Source: Anticarsia gemmatalis (taxonomy: Eukaryota > Arthropoda > Insecta > Lepidoptera > Erebidae). From it: a stretch of 64,000 nt of DNA. The stretch spans positions 7,958,167-8,022,166 of the forward strand of contig NC_134762.1 of assembly GCF_050436995.1 (NCBI RefSeq), given 5' to 3'. This document shows positions 1 through 13,100 of this stretch, one piece after another (the stretch's first letter is position 1; each line of letters begins with the position of its first letter). A model generated the notes under the pieces. That model ran no database searches. It was given only the letters and a program-made list of their open reading frames with translations, and was not told where the DNA came from. A program made the position numbers and the translations under genes.

Positions 1-1036
1 AAATAAATAAGCCAAACTCGTTACAACTTCTGTCTCAGTAACAATAGTCGATAGTGGTAGAGAATCGCCACTCTGATACATCTAGGGAAAGGAAGTGTTA
101 AAAAAAGGCCTAAGAGAAAAATATATTCACATCTTAAAATACGCACGTATGGTGAGAAACTATTGTAAAATTACAATTAACGTTTAAATTATTTTATTCT
201 ACGTGAAGAGTAGCAAAACTACTATTCTATTATCACTACGACTTATCCCAAAATTTAATTCAAAAAATCTAAAATGTCTAATATTCAGAAATCTATCATC
301 TACTACGTAATTTAAACTAAAAATGAGAGCCAGATACTTCATGAACCCCTGTCATAAACTAGCCGTCGAGACACTTTATAATCTTCAACATTTTACATAA
401 AAATTTGAACTATTCCTTTTAGTACATCCATTAGGTAAGTGTTTTACTAAAAGTTCTCAATTTTGATATCACAAAGTGTCTGTTAATTAACTTTGTTTCG
501 CTAATGTATTAATGTCAACAGTTTACTTTGAACAAACTGACAAGTCTTTGAGGTAAATATGAAACTTGGAACACGACACTTTAAATTAAATGCGTGTATT
601 TGTTTGTGAAATTACCTTTGTTTAAGCGTTGTGGTCATTTTGTGTTCTGTGATGTTTGTTTGAATAACTGATTTACTGAGAGTATATATTTTGATATATT
701 TATTATACAACTAACTAACGGTATAGGTACTACTTAACCTACTTAAGAAATATTAAGAACATTCTAGGCTTATTTTCTTTTTTACTTCTTTTATATCAGA
801 AAACAGTCCTTTTAGAAGAAACGAGACTCAATTAAAAATAGTTCATAAAAAACTTAATACCGTTGTTATTTAGATTGAGATATTACAGCCAGGTTTTTTT
901 ATCAACTCAATAATCAACTCAATTTCTCTAAACTAATAAAATATGCCCTATTCTTACAACACATTGTTATCAGTAGTTCGATAAACCTTAAATAATTTAA
1001 ATATAATTGTTTTTACTTAACATTTTTAATACATAC
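1..1036. other. Intron sequence after the catalytic exon
   Basis: AT-rich sequence with no cyclase motif on either strand. The only recognisable item is a MITE-like end fragment at 45-70. Confidence 0.7.
45..70 (+). repeat. MITE-like family A, 3' end fragment
   Basis: The stretch AGTCGATAGTGGTAGAGAAT followed by CGCC matches the 3' end of the family seen full length at 5742-5900. No internal part is present. Confidence 0.6.
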
Positions 1037-1180
1037 CTTAATAGGATTTCCTTCATGTGTCAAATGTTGCGCACACGTCTCAACCATGCGTAATGCCATC
1101 CAAGCTATCTGCGGCGCATGAGTGTCTATCTTACGATGTAGACCACTTGCCACACAGTAAGCGTCGCCTATGGTCTCCAC
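1037..1180 (-). CDS. Gycalpha99B: sGC alpha exon: catalytic domain with second metal aspartate
   Basis: This exon encodes 48 residues (460-507 of the assembled fragment), from VETIGDAYCVASGLH to HEGNPIK. The Asp of IGDAYCV (residue 465) is the second metal-binding aspartate. It lies 44 residues after the first, the usual spacing in class III cyclases. The acceptor is a pyrimidine-rich stretch ending TAG at 1182-1181, and the donor is GTATGT at 1036. Both ends are phase 0. The family continues with MRIGLH-type sequence, which is not found in 1-1036, so the next exon lies outside the window. Confidence 0.96.
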
Positions 1181-4100
1181 CTAGGAAAAAAAGAGAATTT
1201 TTAGCAATTAAATTAAAAAACTAAGATTAAGAATCATATTTTTTACGCGTTGCTCATTTGTTGTTATTGTAACGAAGGTAAAATAAATAAAGATAACTTT
1301 TAATCTTGGAAGTCTATATGTTATCTAAATAGTGTCACGACTAAAACCAGGATTATCTGCGCTACAACGTCAAGTAATACATATAAGGTACAACTCATTT
1401 AGCGCAAAATTAGATACATTTTATATTATTTCATACAATACTTTGTAAAGTTAATAGTAAATTTAGGAGTTTTGCGTTTTCCGAAACGACGCTAACTGGT
1501 ACAAAAGAAACAATGACTTTATTTTTAAAGCGTAAGTAGCAATGTCCATTAATATTGGGCAATTAGTAGGCAGATACTTAAAATACTTAAATAATTAATG
1601 AGTTCGATACATCCCATTAAATTGAAGTTCATAATTAATCTCGTCTTAGATCGATCCCTTTGTTTTCATTATAATTATTATTTGCTTTACAAAACAAACT
1701 CCTTCAGTTCGATACCCCTCTTGATAATTATCCGAGATGATTTATTTCAAAGTAGCTTCTCAACGTGAATTTGTCTATTTTGAAATGATACGTCCGGATC
1801 GTGTCTGTATATAATAATATGTATCTGTATAATAGCAAAAGTTAAAATAAAGTCAACCTGTTATTTTGAGCATAATATATTGCATAAAACGACAAATGCA
1901 CTTTATAATATGGTCAACAAATAAGATAAATGGTCTACAAATAGAGTCTCCGGTCCGGTGCACTGCAGGGCAAGGGTTTTCTCCCGGAATAAGGGTGAGG
2001 TTAGACCTAGAGCATAACTCGCTGGGGTATATGTGCGGGTTGGTTACTTTGAAGAAATGTCTTAAAGAGCTTCTTTCAGACAATATTTATCATAGACGCA
2101 AGAATTATCTGGTACATACATTCATATATAAAATCATGCCTTCTTCCCATGGGCGTAGGCAAAGGCCAGAATCTATTAAACTATCTAGTCATTTTAAATG
2201 AAATCCGTATTAATTCATACACGATATATCGCAGATTTATGATAAATTACCGATACTTATAACTGACTATACCATTTCACACGGGCTATTAAAATTGTGT
2301 GACTATTTAAAATTCTGCTCGCAAAAATGTACTAGATCACTGAACGCCAATGGCAAAAGTATCGTTTGCTATATGACCCTTATAAATATGATTTTATTAC
2401 AGTCATATCGTAACTCTGACCACTTTTTTATTCCTGACTAGTTTTCAAACGTGGCTGGAGTCGCAATATATTACTATGGCATATTTTCAGCTTGGGCGTA
2501 GTAGTTTAACTCTAAAAATGTTACAGACAAACCGACTAACGCTTATATATTATGCATTCGTCAGTTTATAGTAAAACATTTATAAAAAAACCTACACTTT
2601 AGCTTTTGTCCTTTCTTCATTTGAAACCGAAGGGAACTTTTTTACAAACTTTAACGGCTTAGTTGTAATGCCGGGGAGGCATTTGCATTAAAAGATAAGC
2701 GTAAATATATATTAAGTTATGATTGAATGATGACACTAAAGTATGATTAACAAGTATGTACATTATTAAATTTGCACGTTTCCTGTTGACAGCGATGCAG
2801 ACGAATTCTACGACGCCCTGTAGGTTTATTTTATTTTAATTTAATTTTTATTGTTTTTTGTTTCTATTTGTTTTTTTTATAATAATTGTAAATATTTTAT
2901 TTTTTGTTATAGTCATAGTTTAGTTGATTATTAAAATTTCAAAATGTTATAATAAACTTAACTTTTTTCTATATTCGTTTGGTTTCGTAGGTTTTGTTCT
3001 ATATTCTTGTCAAATTAGGCAAATAGACGCTTAATGTTCATATTAAAACGTAATCATTATTTGACTTCAAAGCAAACACCTTCGTTTGAAAGCTTTCCGG
3101 ATTATTATCAGCGATTGTTGATTACGAAATTCTAATTAATAACGACTCTTCATTAAAATTGTGTGCTTCAAAGTGTAAAGTGAGTGATGGTGACAAGAAG
3201 AATTTAATAAATGTTCAATTTAGATGAAATGCAATTAAAGTGAGAATCAGCCATTTCATAAAGTAGAAACAAAATTTGTTGGTCAAATAACTTAATTGGC
3301 GGAAAATCTAAGCAAAAATATTTTACAGAAGAACCTATCAAAAATCTCACAGTGATCGAAATAATCTTAACAAAAATATTTTACTTTAGTACTCATCAAA
3401 AACCTTACAACGATTCCTGGAATTAAAAAAAAACGTGGCAGGTTTCTTTACAAACAAGATACACAAACTCGACTGTTTACTTAAAAATAGTTCTTTCGGA
3501 ATACGCTACGGGCGCCATTTTTCCGAACCTAATTTCTTTTTAGTCCTTGGTAGAAAAACAGACGCCAATTTTTATAGTTTTAGTTAAACCTCGATGAATT
3601 ACTGATAAAAGTAAGTAAATTAATATCAAATTAGGTAGTGCATAACCCGATTATTTAATAAATATCAAAGTAGGACAATAAAGTCCATATTGCATTAACA
3701 GTGTTCGATCTTTCCTTAACCAAAGGGTTAAGTAATATTTCCCATAGCTCTCAACAAGAACAACATCTCGAGGGCGTTACGATCTAAAAACACTTGTAAA
3801 GGTCTAATCGAACAAAAACATTTACAGCTTTCGTTCCAAGTGGAGTGTTAACCGATAGTGATGTTTATTTGGGACGTATCTCTTTTCATAGGGTTATAGG
3901 GTTAATATATTTTTAGTATTCAAACCTACGAAATTGGTAGAATATATTATATTGCGTCAAAAAAAAGAAACACTTCTCAAAACTTTCTTGAGACGTAATT
4001 TTTCTGAAATGCTTTAAGTCCACCAAAGTGATGTGCACTCCTAACCCTCTACCGCTCAAGTCGAGCAAAAAAAAAGCGGCACGGCCGTAACATCCTTTTC

Positions 4101-7100
4101 TCGAAGCAATTCGGGCTATTTTTGACATCCCTATAATTTCGTTGCGGATAAAACAAGAAGCCTGAATTTTCAGCAACTAATTAGTCATTGTATAAACACA
4201 GTATATTTAAAATTTCAGACAATTTCAACCAGTAGTTTAAGAATGACAACTTGTTAAAATTTTGAATTTTGTCACTCACTGATTCACTGACTCACCGATC
4301 ATCAAAAGTCTAAGGTACTTCTAGCAGACTTAGAAGCTTAAAATTTAGAATACAAATAGGGTTTACTGTCTTAATCATGGGAAAAACTTAATATTTTCTA
4401 ATTTCGGTCCAGTTTTCTAAATGCACCAACTGCAAAAATAACTTTGTAATCACATATAAATGTATAGGATTACAAGGTTACATTTGCAGTAAATGAATTA
4501 TTACTGTAGAAAATAAAATAAATAGGTGTAAATAGGTACCTACTATATGAGGCATAACGGGAGGGGGTATAGGGTGGGTAAGGGTGTTTAGCCCATGAAA
4601 TTGAACAACATTCCCATAGGAAAATATGTTGAATTATGAAAAAAAAAACGTCTTTCCATACAAATTGGACTTATGTTCGCTCTACAAAAAGAAGTGAGAT
4701 GCCATCTAAATAATATATAAGGCGAATGCGGTAGAGGGCTGAATATGGTATAGTTTAGGGCTGCCATTGATGTTCTAAATAAAAAACACAACCAACTTTC
4801 CATTTTTACCATAACCGTTTCTTATACAAGCAACTTATACAAGTCTCAACTGCACAGTAATAAACAGTAAAATAAAATTCAAGAGCCCTAGCAATAAGCC
4901 TATAATAACAATACAATAAACCTAAAATAAGAGATCTTGAACATAACGATTAAAATATTACTTAATCAAACGTTTTCGTTCAAATTATATACGGAATTGT
5001 ACGCACTTTGTTCTTAAGCTTATTTGAATATCAAACGATCTTGAACACTTAACTTAATGGTGGACTTGTAGGAGATTAGCTGAATATGTTTTATTTGGAA
5101 TAATAAAATTATATTTTATTACCTAAGTCATTACTGTTAACTCAGGAGAAGGACTCAAAACCTCCTGTCTTATTCTAGGAAAGGACCCTTGGCTAGCCGT
5201 GAGATAGTATTTAGGGACAATTATTAACTAAAAATTAACAGCAGCTAAAAGTTTCTGCCCTTTAGTCTGATCTTTAACCGGCAATCAAAAGTTGTAATAA
5301 CTAATAAGTATATCAAAGTTGAACGTGTCTGTTCAATGAATATCAATGAAATAGTTTTAAGAGTTTAATAAGTATAAGAAATTTCTATAATCTTATAGTT
5401 TATATTTGTGTATTTGAAATATACGCAGTAGAAAAATTTAAAGATCGTAGGGCATATTTCCATTACAATAAAAGTCACAGTGTCGAATTGTCTCAATTAT
5501 ATATCTTCTAAAAACAATAGCAATAGGGCGGGCACTCACCTTATAAACATCAAGCTCTTCACAGAATATATCAAACACGCTGTACAGGTCTTCGAGCATC
5601 GCGATGACCATCATTGGCGTGGCGGTGGCACATATTGACGTGAAACCAACGATATCGCTAAACAGCATCGTGACGTCATCGTGGCTTTTGGCTTCGATCT
5701 TCTCACCTGAGACAAAAATGTACTGATATGAGTAATAAGCAGTAGCGCAATTGTCTACAATTGGTACTGTCGTGTACCGAGAATTTGACATTTAAAATGT
5801 ACTGCCAAAGCAGTTCTTACGGAGCCCGGTAGAGGCGCTAGACAGATTTTAGAGTAAATTTCACGATAATTGTCGGTAGTCGATAGTAGTAGGGAATCGA
5901 GAGATGTTACAATCTAAATGGTATCGAGCCACGCGGTAGCGTGTCGATCAGGGTCAAAGAATAAGAACTGGCTCGCAGCCCCGCGTGTATATTGTGTAGT
6001 ATATATATAATCTTACTAATATTATAATTGCGAAAGTTTGTGAGTATGTATGGATGTTTGTGACTCTTTCACGGCAATACTAGTGAATCAATTACGATGA
6101 AATTTGATAAGGTAGCTGAAGATCCAGAATAACACAGAGGCTAAATTTTATCCCGGAGTTCCTGAAGGATCCGGATTTACACGGGAAGAGTTTCCACGCG
6201 GCCGAAGTCGCGGGCGGCGTCTAGTGTATTACATATATTACTCATACCATTTGAATCCACATTTTACACCTTCTTGACTCATTACAGTTTAATTAGGTTT
6301 CTTCTTGTCGTTTGTATGGATCTAGGTTGCTGAGTATGTGTTACACAATGGATGATTAGAGGACGAGGATGACGTCAAAATAAGTTAAGGTTTTAAATTA
6401 ATCATCATAATGTGACATTCAAAATTTAATATTACGCAATATTGTGACGCAGAGTTAGTTACTTTGAAAGATAATTTAAGGATCAATTTGGAGATTATTC
6501 ATTTTATATACATTCATACATTCAATAAAACTATTACTGTAAACTTGGCCGTGGAGTACTTTCCACAAATTAAAAATGGTTTAAAACCACTGCATTGATA
6601 TTAAAAACAACTAATTGAACATTTAGAATGAATTGTGACAGCCTTTGGTCCCATAACGATATTTGATTGTTTCACATGTGCGCAAGTGATGCGTAGTACA
6701 TAATTGCTTGTACTAGTAGCTCAATTCTCTTTTACTATCGACTACCGACAACCAACCTGTCATCGAGAAATTTTGTATGAAAATCTGATCAGCGCCTCTG
6801 ACGAGCGTCGTAGAAACTTTTTTGGCAGTAATTTGGCAGTAAAATCCTTAATGTCAAAATTCGATAGCTAGCCGGTTGTCGGTAGTGGATAGTGGTAGAG
6901 AATAGTAATACTATTTTAAGCTACCATTACCAAGAAATTCTTATTGGAAAACCGCCTGACGTGCAATGACCTTTTGAGGTATATTTCAATATCAGATTCG
7001 CAGAAATTGCGTCCATACCACCATTAAATCCATTTTCAATTATTACCATTGATTCTAAATGTATGATTTCCTGGTTTCTCTTTTAGTCAGAATGCCATAT

Positions 7101-10100
7101 AACCATTCCATGACACATATCGAAATGAAAAAAGTCGCTGTTTTTAGAATTTTGTATTAAGCTTAAAGCATTAGAACTGTCTACTTCTGAACCATCATGT
7201 TCATTATATCTAAGTTAGGAAGGTGTGTTTGTTTGTCAAATTTTCACGTCAAAACGGCTGAACCGACTTTGGCATTGCTTTTGCATGGTGATAGCTTATA
7301 TTACGTAGTATATTTTTTGTAGGCAGAATCGCGATCATTAGTCAGTAATTACTATATTTCCTTGTCTCCTTAGCAACTAAACCCCAGAATTCCTCAAAGT
7401 GATTCATCAAAGCCTTACTTCAGTTTAATTATTTACTCCAACCGTTATGGCTTAATGGAATTATAAAAGTTAGGCCACATCTGTCTAAGCGAAGTGCACA
7501 CATGCGGCACGCGATTAAACTTGGTAATTAATGTGAAGTGAACTACTGTTGTGTGCTTGGGTTTATAACGAGTTGCTGGGTGCAGTAAAAGGTTCATTTA
7601 CTAAATGGTAGTTGTAAATTGTGAAGATTGTTCATACGTCATAGTGCGTTTTATTGCGGTAACTATCTTACGAAAGGAATTCTTACAAACAGAATCTACT
7701 TCAAAACAAAGTACACGACTATATCGTCGATACAGAGAAAAGTGACGTTTTTTTAAGAATAAATAAAAAAAATACTGGGCTGATTTGAATAAAATTGAAT
7801 AGAACCACAAAGAAAGCACTAACTTTCAATTAAAAAATGTATGTAAAAAGACCTACGATGTTCTATTTCAACATCGAAGTGATATTCTTTTTGTCTCATA
7901 ATCAGCCTCACAATCCGAAACGAACAAATAATCTTTCAGTTTCTCATTATAAGTATTTATAACCAAAAATCGAACCATAACATTTTGAGAAACTCAAGAA
8001 AAAGCCTCTAGCGAATTACTTTTATGACGTTTGTACGAATTAATCTTTCAGTCTGTCACTTTCTTATGAAGAACCAGCTGCGACTATTATTGTAACGCGT
8101 GTGAGACAGTTGTGCCTATGTGTGATTTTCTTAGATTTGGTAAATCTTTTCAAAGTGTGTGGACAAGTTTTTACGAATTTATGTGTGTTGTTGTCACTAC
8201 ATGTAATTTTTTTTGTTATGTATGTACATAGAATTAACTTTACGAACATTTTCATGAATATACAAAACGTCAAACATTTAGATTTGATAAATTTTATTTT
8301 GATCTATTTAATTCTTTATGTTACATGTTTATATTAAACAAGTTTATCTTGCTGAAAACCACCTTTGTCCTTGCCTGGAATTAAAATTATTTCTTTGCCT
8401 ATCATCCAAATCGATCAAGGCCATTTTGACGTGGAAAACAGACAAACGAACACACAAACACATTTACAATGTTAGTAATTATGGCTTAAATATTTACAAT
8501 CTTATTTAATATCATTCAAAATCATCACCACCACCTAAATTTACATTCACCAAACTAAACCATACTTGAATTAAACTTCACATAAATCAATTATACGTAA
8601 ATTTACTTAGAAACTTACCTAACCACAGTCTCTTGGCGATATGAGGGGGGAATATTAAGTGGAGTAGACTGACGTTCTTCTGGCGTTCCTTGTCGACGGC
8701 TTTGCTTGCTTCTTCTATTGAGTTCTTCAGTTTGTCCATGCGTCTTCGGAGACCATCCTGGAGACAAAAAAAAAATTGGTTAACTTTTATGTTAAGTCCA
8801 ATTGAAAAGTTGACTCAAGGTCTAATCGCTACCTCATTACGGGAGGAGACCCTTGCCCAGCAGTAGGACATTAATGGGTTAAGTGTATTATTTATATTTA
8901 AAGTGATAAATTCCTATTGGGTAGTATTTTCTGGTATAGAATTATTTTGGATATCATTCAGGCTAGTTACTCCTTTGCAGTAAGGAATACGGTGACTTTC
9001 ATAGTGATTCACGGCCAAACTTTGGATTGTAGTCATGCTAGACGCAAAAGAAAATAAAATGTTTTATTTGATTGTCACTTAAATTCATATTTTATTCATA
9101 TGTGATATCCGTTTGTGAGTAAATATCTCAACTAGGCAACTACATAATCATAACCGCGGATGTTCAATATCGATCTAACTTTAAAGCAATTTGTTAGACA
9201 AAATATCTTCACGCAAAAAATACCTGGTCATATGATCCATATCACACTTTCAAACTAAACCAATACACGTCTCCCTTCAACATGAATAGGAAAACAAAAA
9301 CAAATCATAATAACTTGAACCGAAGAGCCTACACAAAGCAAGTTTCGAACACTCCACTAATAGAGGAAGCCTGCTTCAGACAGAACAGCTATAGACACGG
9401 AACTGCGATCAACAAGTGTGGAAACTCGATAGCTGAGAACTACTTTAAAAGTGATGCTGAAAGCTTTTGATATGAAACTGAGATAAAACTCGAAAAAGTA
9501 TGCCGTGGTAAGGGTAATTGGCAGTGTTTTTTAGTTTCTTTCTCGAGAAATTTCTTAAGGCGGAAGTTCGGACTGGAATGGATGTTGTGTTGGATTTTAC
9601 GAGACTAAATTCGAAGCAAATCAGATAATAAATTGACTAAAATGTGTTATTGTTAAGAAATATTATACAAGATTATGCAGTACAATTAGCAATAACGAAA
9701 GCCTATACTTTTCAATAACATAAAGTGGTTTTAATAAGGGCTATTTCAGACGTACCACAACCACACGGCAACCACAATCACAGCACAACGACAACACGTG
9801 AACGGGTACATATTTCCATGTGTGGTTCATGGTAGGTGTAAAACAAGCCTAAATTGAGCCAAAAATGTAGGATAATTTTTTAAACAAATTTTTAGGGTAT
9901 TGGGGAAAAATCATGAATTATGAGCATAAATACACAAAAACTAGTAAGACTCGTAATCGATCAGTGTCACGACTATCGTGTACAGAAAGGGTTTAATGTA
10001 AATATTCGGAACTTTAAGTAACTGATCAAATTCCAACCTACGAAAAATTCCCAAAACTATGAAACTCCTTCGATGATCAAATATTAGACGTAACTAATTG

Positions 10101-13100
10101 ACGATAGACATGCTCACAAATTATTTACGATGTCGTCTTGTCACATTATACATTTAGAGAATAACAACGTTTTTTGCTCAGTAAAAGAAACAATGGCTTG
10201 TATCGGACAAGGCTCTTTTATCGATCTGCAGTTAAATTCTCATGCAATTTACCCATAAATAAATATGTGCTAAACAGCTAAACTAACCGCATATTGTGTT
10301 GATTATCGCTACAAAGATCGCTCAACGTAACGTTCTACGGCGACCTCGCATTCAGCAGTGAACATCCGATTTTATGGTGTAACACGATAGTTTCGGGAAA
10401 ATCCTTCGTAAAAGGACTCTTATTATTTTTCTTATTTCTTTCCAGCAATTTATCTTAGTGGTGTCTGGTTCAATAAAGACAATTACAGAAAAGGCTGGAG
10501 CGACAATTTTATCGTCTTTCTACCTTATGCTGTAATTTTGGAAGCCTTCCAAGAATAACTTGCGATGTAATAGTCACAAAAATGTGCTCGACTAAGAAGA
10601 ATTCAAAATTCTATTTGTGTCCCAATTTTACGGTTGCTCAGATCTGCAGCATAATGAACTAGATGCAGCATTTTATAGAACTGCTGACATTCATGAGAAG
10701 CACAAATACTACCACAAGATTCCAGAAACCCGTAAAAAATGTTTTTCTGTAGTCGATTAATTCCATTAAAAATACATTGAAATATATCTAACAAAGGACT
10801 TTTTGTCCCAATATAAACTTAAACAATGCATTAAACTGCTACTCAAAATTTTATCACAAAAAAACACAGTCAATTAATAAGAAATACTATAACCTACTCA
10901 ACTGTACCGTCGAGGCCGATGTAGGTTATTTCATAAATTAATATTTATTTCTCACCTGAGCCCTGGCTTGTTCTCCAACCAGGATGACATCTCTCGTCGC
11001 ATCGTGAAGAGGAATATCAGATATGAAGAGTCCCCTTCCAGTGAGACCTTGAAGACCGTCCAAGAACGGAGAGCCGACGAATAGCAGCGAATCAGACTCC
11101 GAGCAGAACACCATTTGACCTTTGATCTCCAGACCCTAGGACAAACAGAAAACGTTAGCTAAGTTATTTCTGAAGAATGTAAGGAAAAAAATACATCAAA
11201 AACGTAATTCTTTCCAAATTTCATTTCGTGATATTATATTCGTCAAGTAAACCCAGCTAATAAGACGCAAAAACAACCTGGCTAAATTTGCTAGTCGAAG
11301 AGATTAGTTTCGTGTAGGAACAAGACTAACAGCACTCACTGTAGTAATAATCGTATATGTCTTTTCAAATCGCACAATAAAACGCACAAAGTAATATAAT
11401 TTGATATTGCCGTAATTATCTTTACCTCAAGAACAAGAAGCTTGTCATATTAAAGCCAATGAACTTTTCCTAGACAAAGAACATTATTAAACAGAAGTAC
11501 CTACTATCAAAATACAAAGGCACTACGCTTTATCAAACAAGTTTTATAAGACTCTAATTTCTGTTTGCGACTTCGTTCGTAATATCTTCACCGTTAATTC
11601 CTTTGAGCAAAATATTAAGATTCTTCGAAAAATTGTATAGATGTTTTTACAGTTATATTTATAATCGAGAGAGCAGATTAACGCCTACACAGTCTACCTT
11701 TTTAAAATATTAGTAGACAAAACAAAAACATTATTTAACCTTTAAAACTCAAGCAAGATAATATTAAAATCAAGAATACCCCAACATTTGCTTAAGCAAA
11801 ATCTTAAATCACAACAACAAGCATAAAAGCTTAGAAACTAGTTAAGTACCGATAAATACGGGAATGTAGGCTAACTCCACAGTCTTATCTCAGACTTTGT
11901 TTTGCTTCGCGTTGAAAGCAGAAACTTTACATATACATGTATGAATAAAACACGAGTTTGTTTGTGGTTTTCGAGTAGATAGAAAGGCTTTGCAAGTGCT
12001 CTTTGAATGTGCAAAGAAGTTGTGAACCGCATGCTGTTCCTGTTTTATCTGTTGTTTGTCCTTGGATCGGACTTTTTCACTGCGATTTTACACCGGGTCG
12101 TATTTTCGGTGCGTTAGAAGTCGTTCTCATTAACTCGTTTATCTATTTGCATTACTCCAGCTCAGCTGGTAAAATAGTTTCAGTGTAACTATTGTAATTA
12201 TTGCTTAACATAATCTCAACCAAGTGCATGTGCTTATAAGTACTTTTAACCGGCTCAGAGCATAATGTCCACATTAGCCTCTGACAATAAAATTATGTGT
12301 GTAAATTAATATTACGAACAATCGGCATTATTAAACCTTAATATTAAATTAACGCTTCTTCCTTTGCATACGTTATTATTTACTCTACTCAATACTTAAT
12401 CCTCAAATATAAAACTATCTTCTCAAAACAGCATAATGAATCTAAATTAAGTACGAAATGAAACCTCACAATGTACCAAAAGTTTGTAATACTTTCGTCA
12501 AGAAATGTTTTACAGAACATTTTCTTCTTTGAGCACGTTCTAAAACAAGTGCGGAGTGTCCATTGGAAAGTTCGAATGAGGTTACAGAAGGCAGTTTAGA
12601 ACGCTACCCGCAATGTGGTTAACACAACACTTTAGCTTCAATGTTTGCAAAAATTGTTCGGAAACTAAGCGCGGTTTAAAATTCAAAATAGGGAATTTTA
12701 TACATGGATTTTGCTTTTGGATTTTATCATGTATTAGTTATGGCAGTTTTGTTTTTGGTTATAAATATTTGGGGCTATAAAAGGCATTTTTTGTTGACAT
12801 TTATAAACGGAAGCTGTTTAGATAAAATATGTTTGAATCTGTTTCCTGATTTATGAATAATTCTTAAAAATTGCGCTTTGAATATTACTTGTATATGTGG
12901 ATGACTTTTTGACTTTTGCTAACTGCAGAATTAGAAGTGCAAGTGCAATGTTTAGAACACTTTATAATTGTCATATTTCCATTTAACAAAAACACTATAT
13001 TTTCTAAAGAAAACGAACATAATAGGCAAAAATATTTTACTGGAAAGGTGAGAAGCAAGTTTCCGGGTCACTCCACTTATTTACAATGTAAACAATACGT

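Larger units (their letters stand above)
1181..5539. other. 4.4 kb intron
   Basis: It holds a lepidopteran dispersed repeat at 1940-2165, an isolated plus-strand terminal-exon-like sequence at 2793-2823, a diverged dispersed repeat at 4263-4440 and a G-quadruplex-type run at 4563-4584. I see nothing else supportable. Confidence 0.7.
5707..8618. other. 2.9 kb intron
   Basis: It contains two family A MITE-like elements (5742-5900 and 6723-6904), an inverted retrotransposon-tail repeat (5995-6232) and a partial repeat at 7200-7330. The rest is featureless AT-rich sequence. Confidence 0.7.
8758..10955. other. 2.2 kb intron
   Basis: Contains a GGAGACCC-family fragment (8815-8885) and a short repeat at 9735-9845. 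No other feature supportable. Confidence 0.7.

Noticed and set aside
1..1036. The terminal catalytic exon (MRIGLH-type continuation)
   Set aside because: No matching sequence on the minus strand; must be outside the window.
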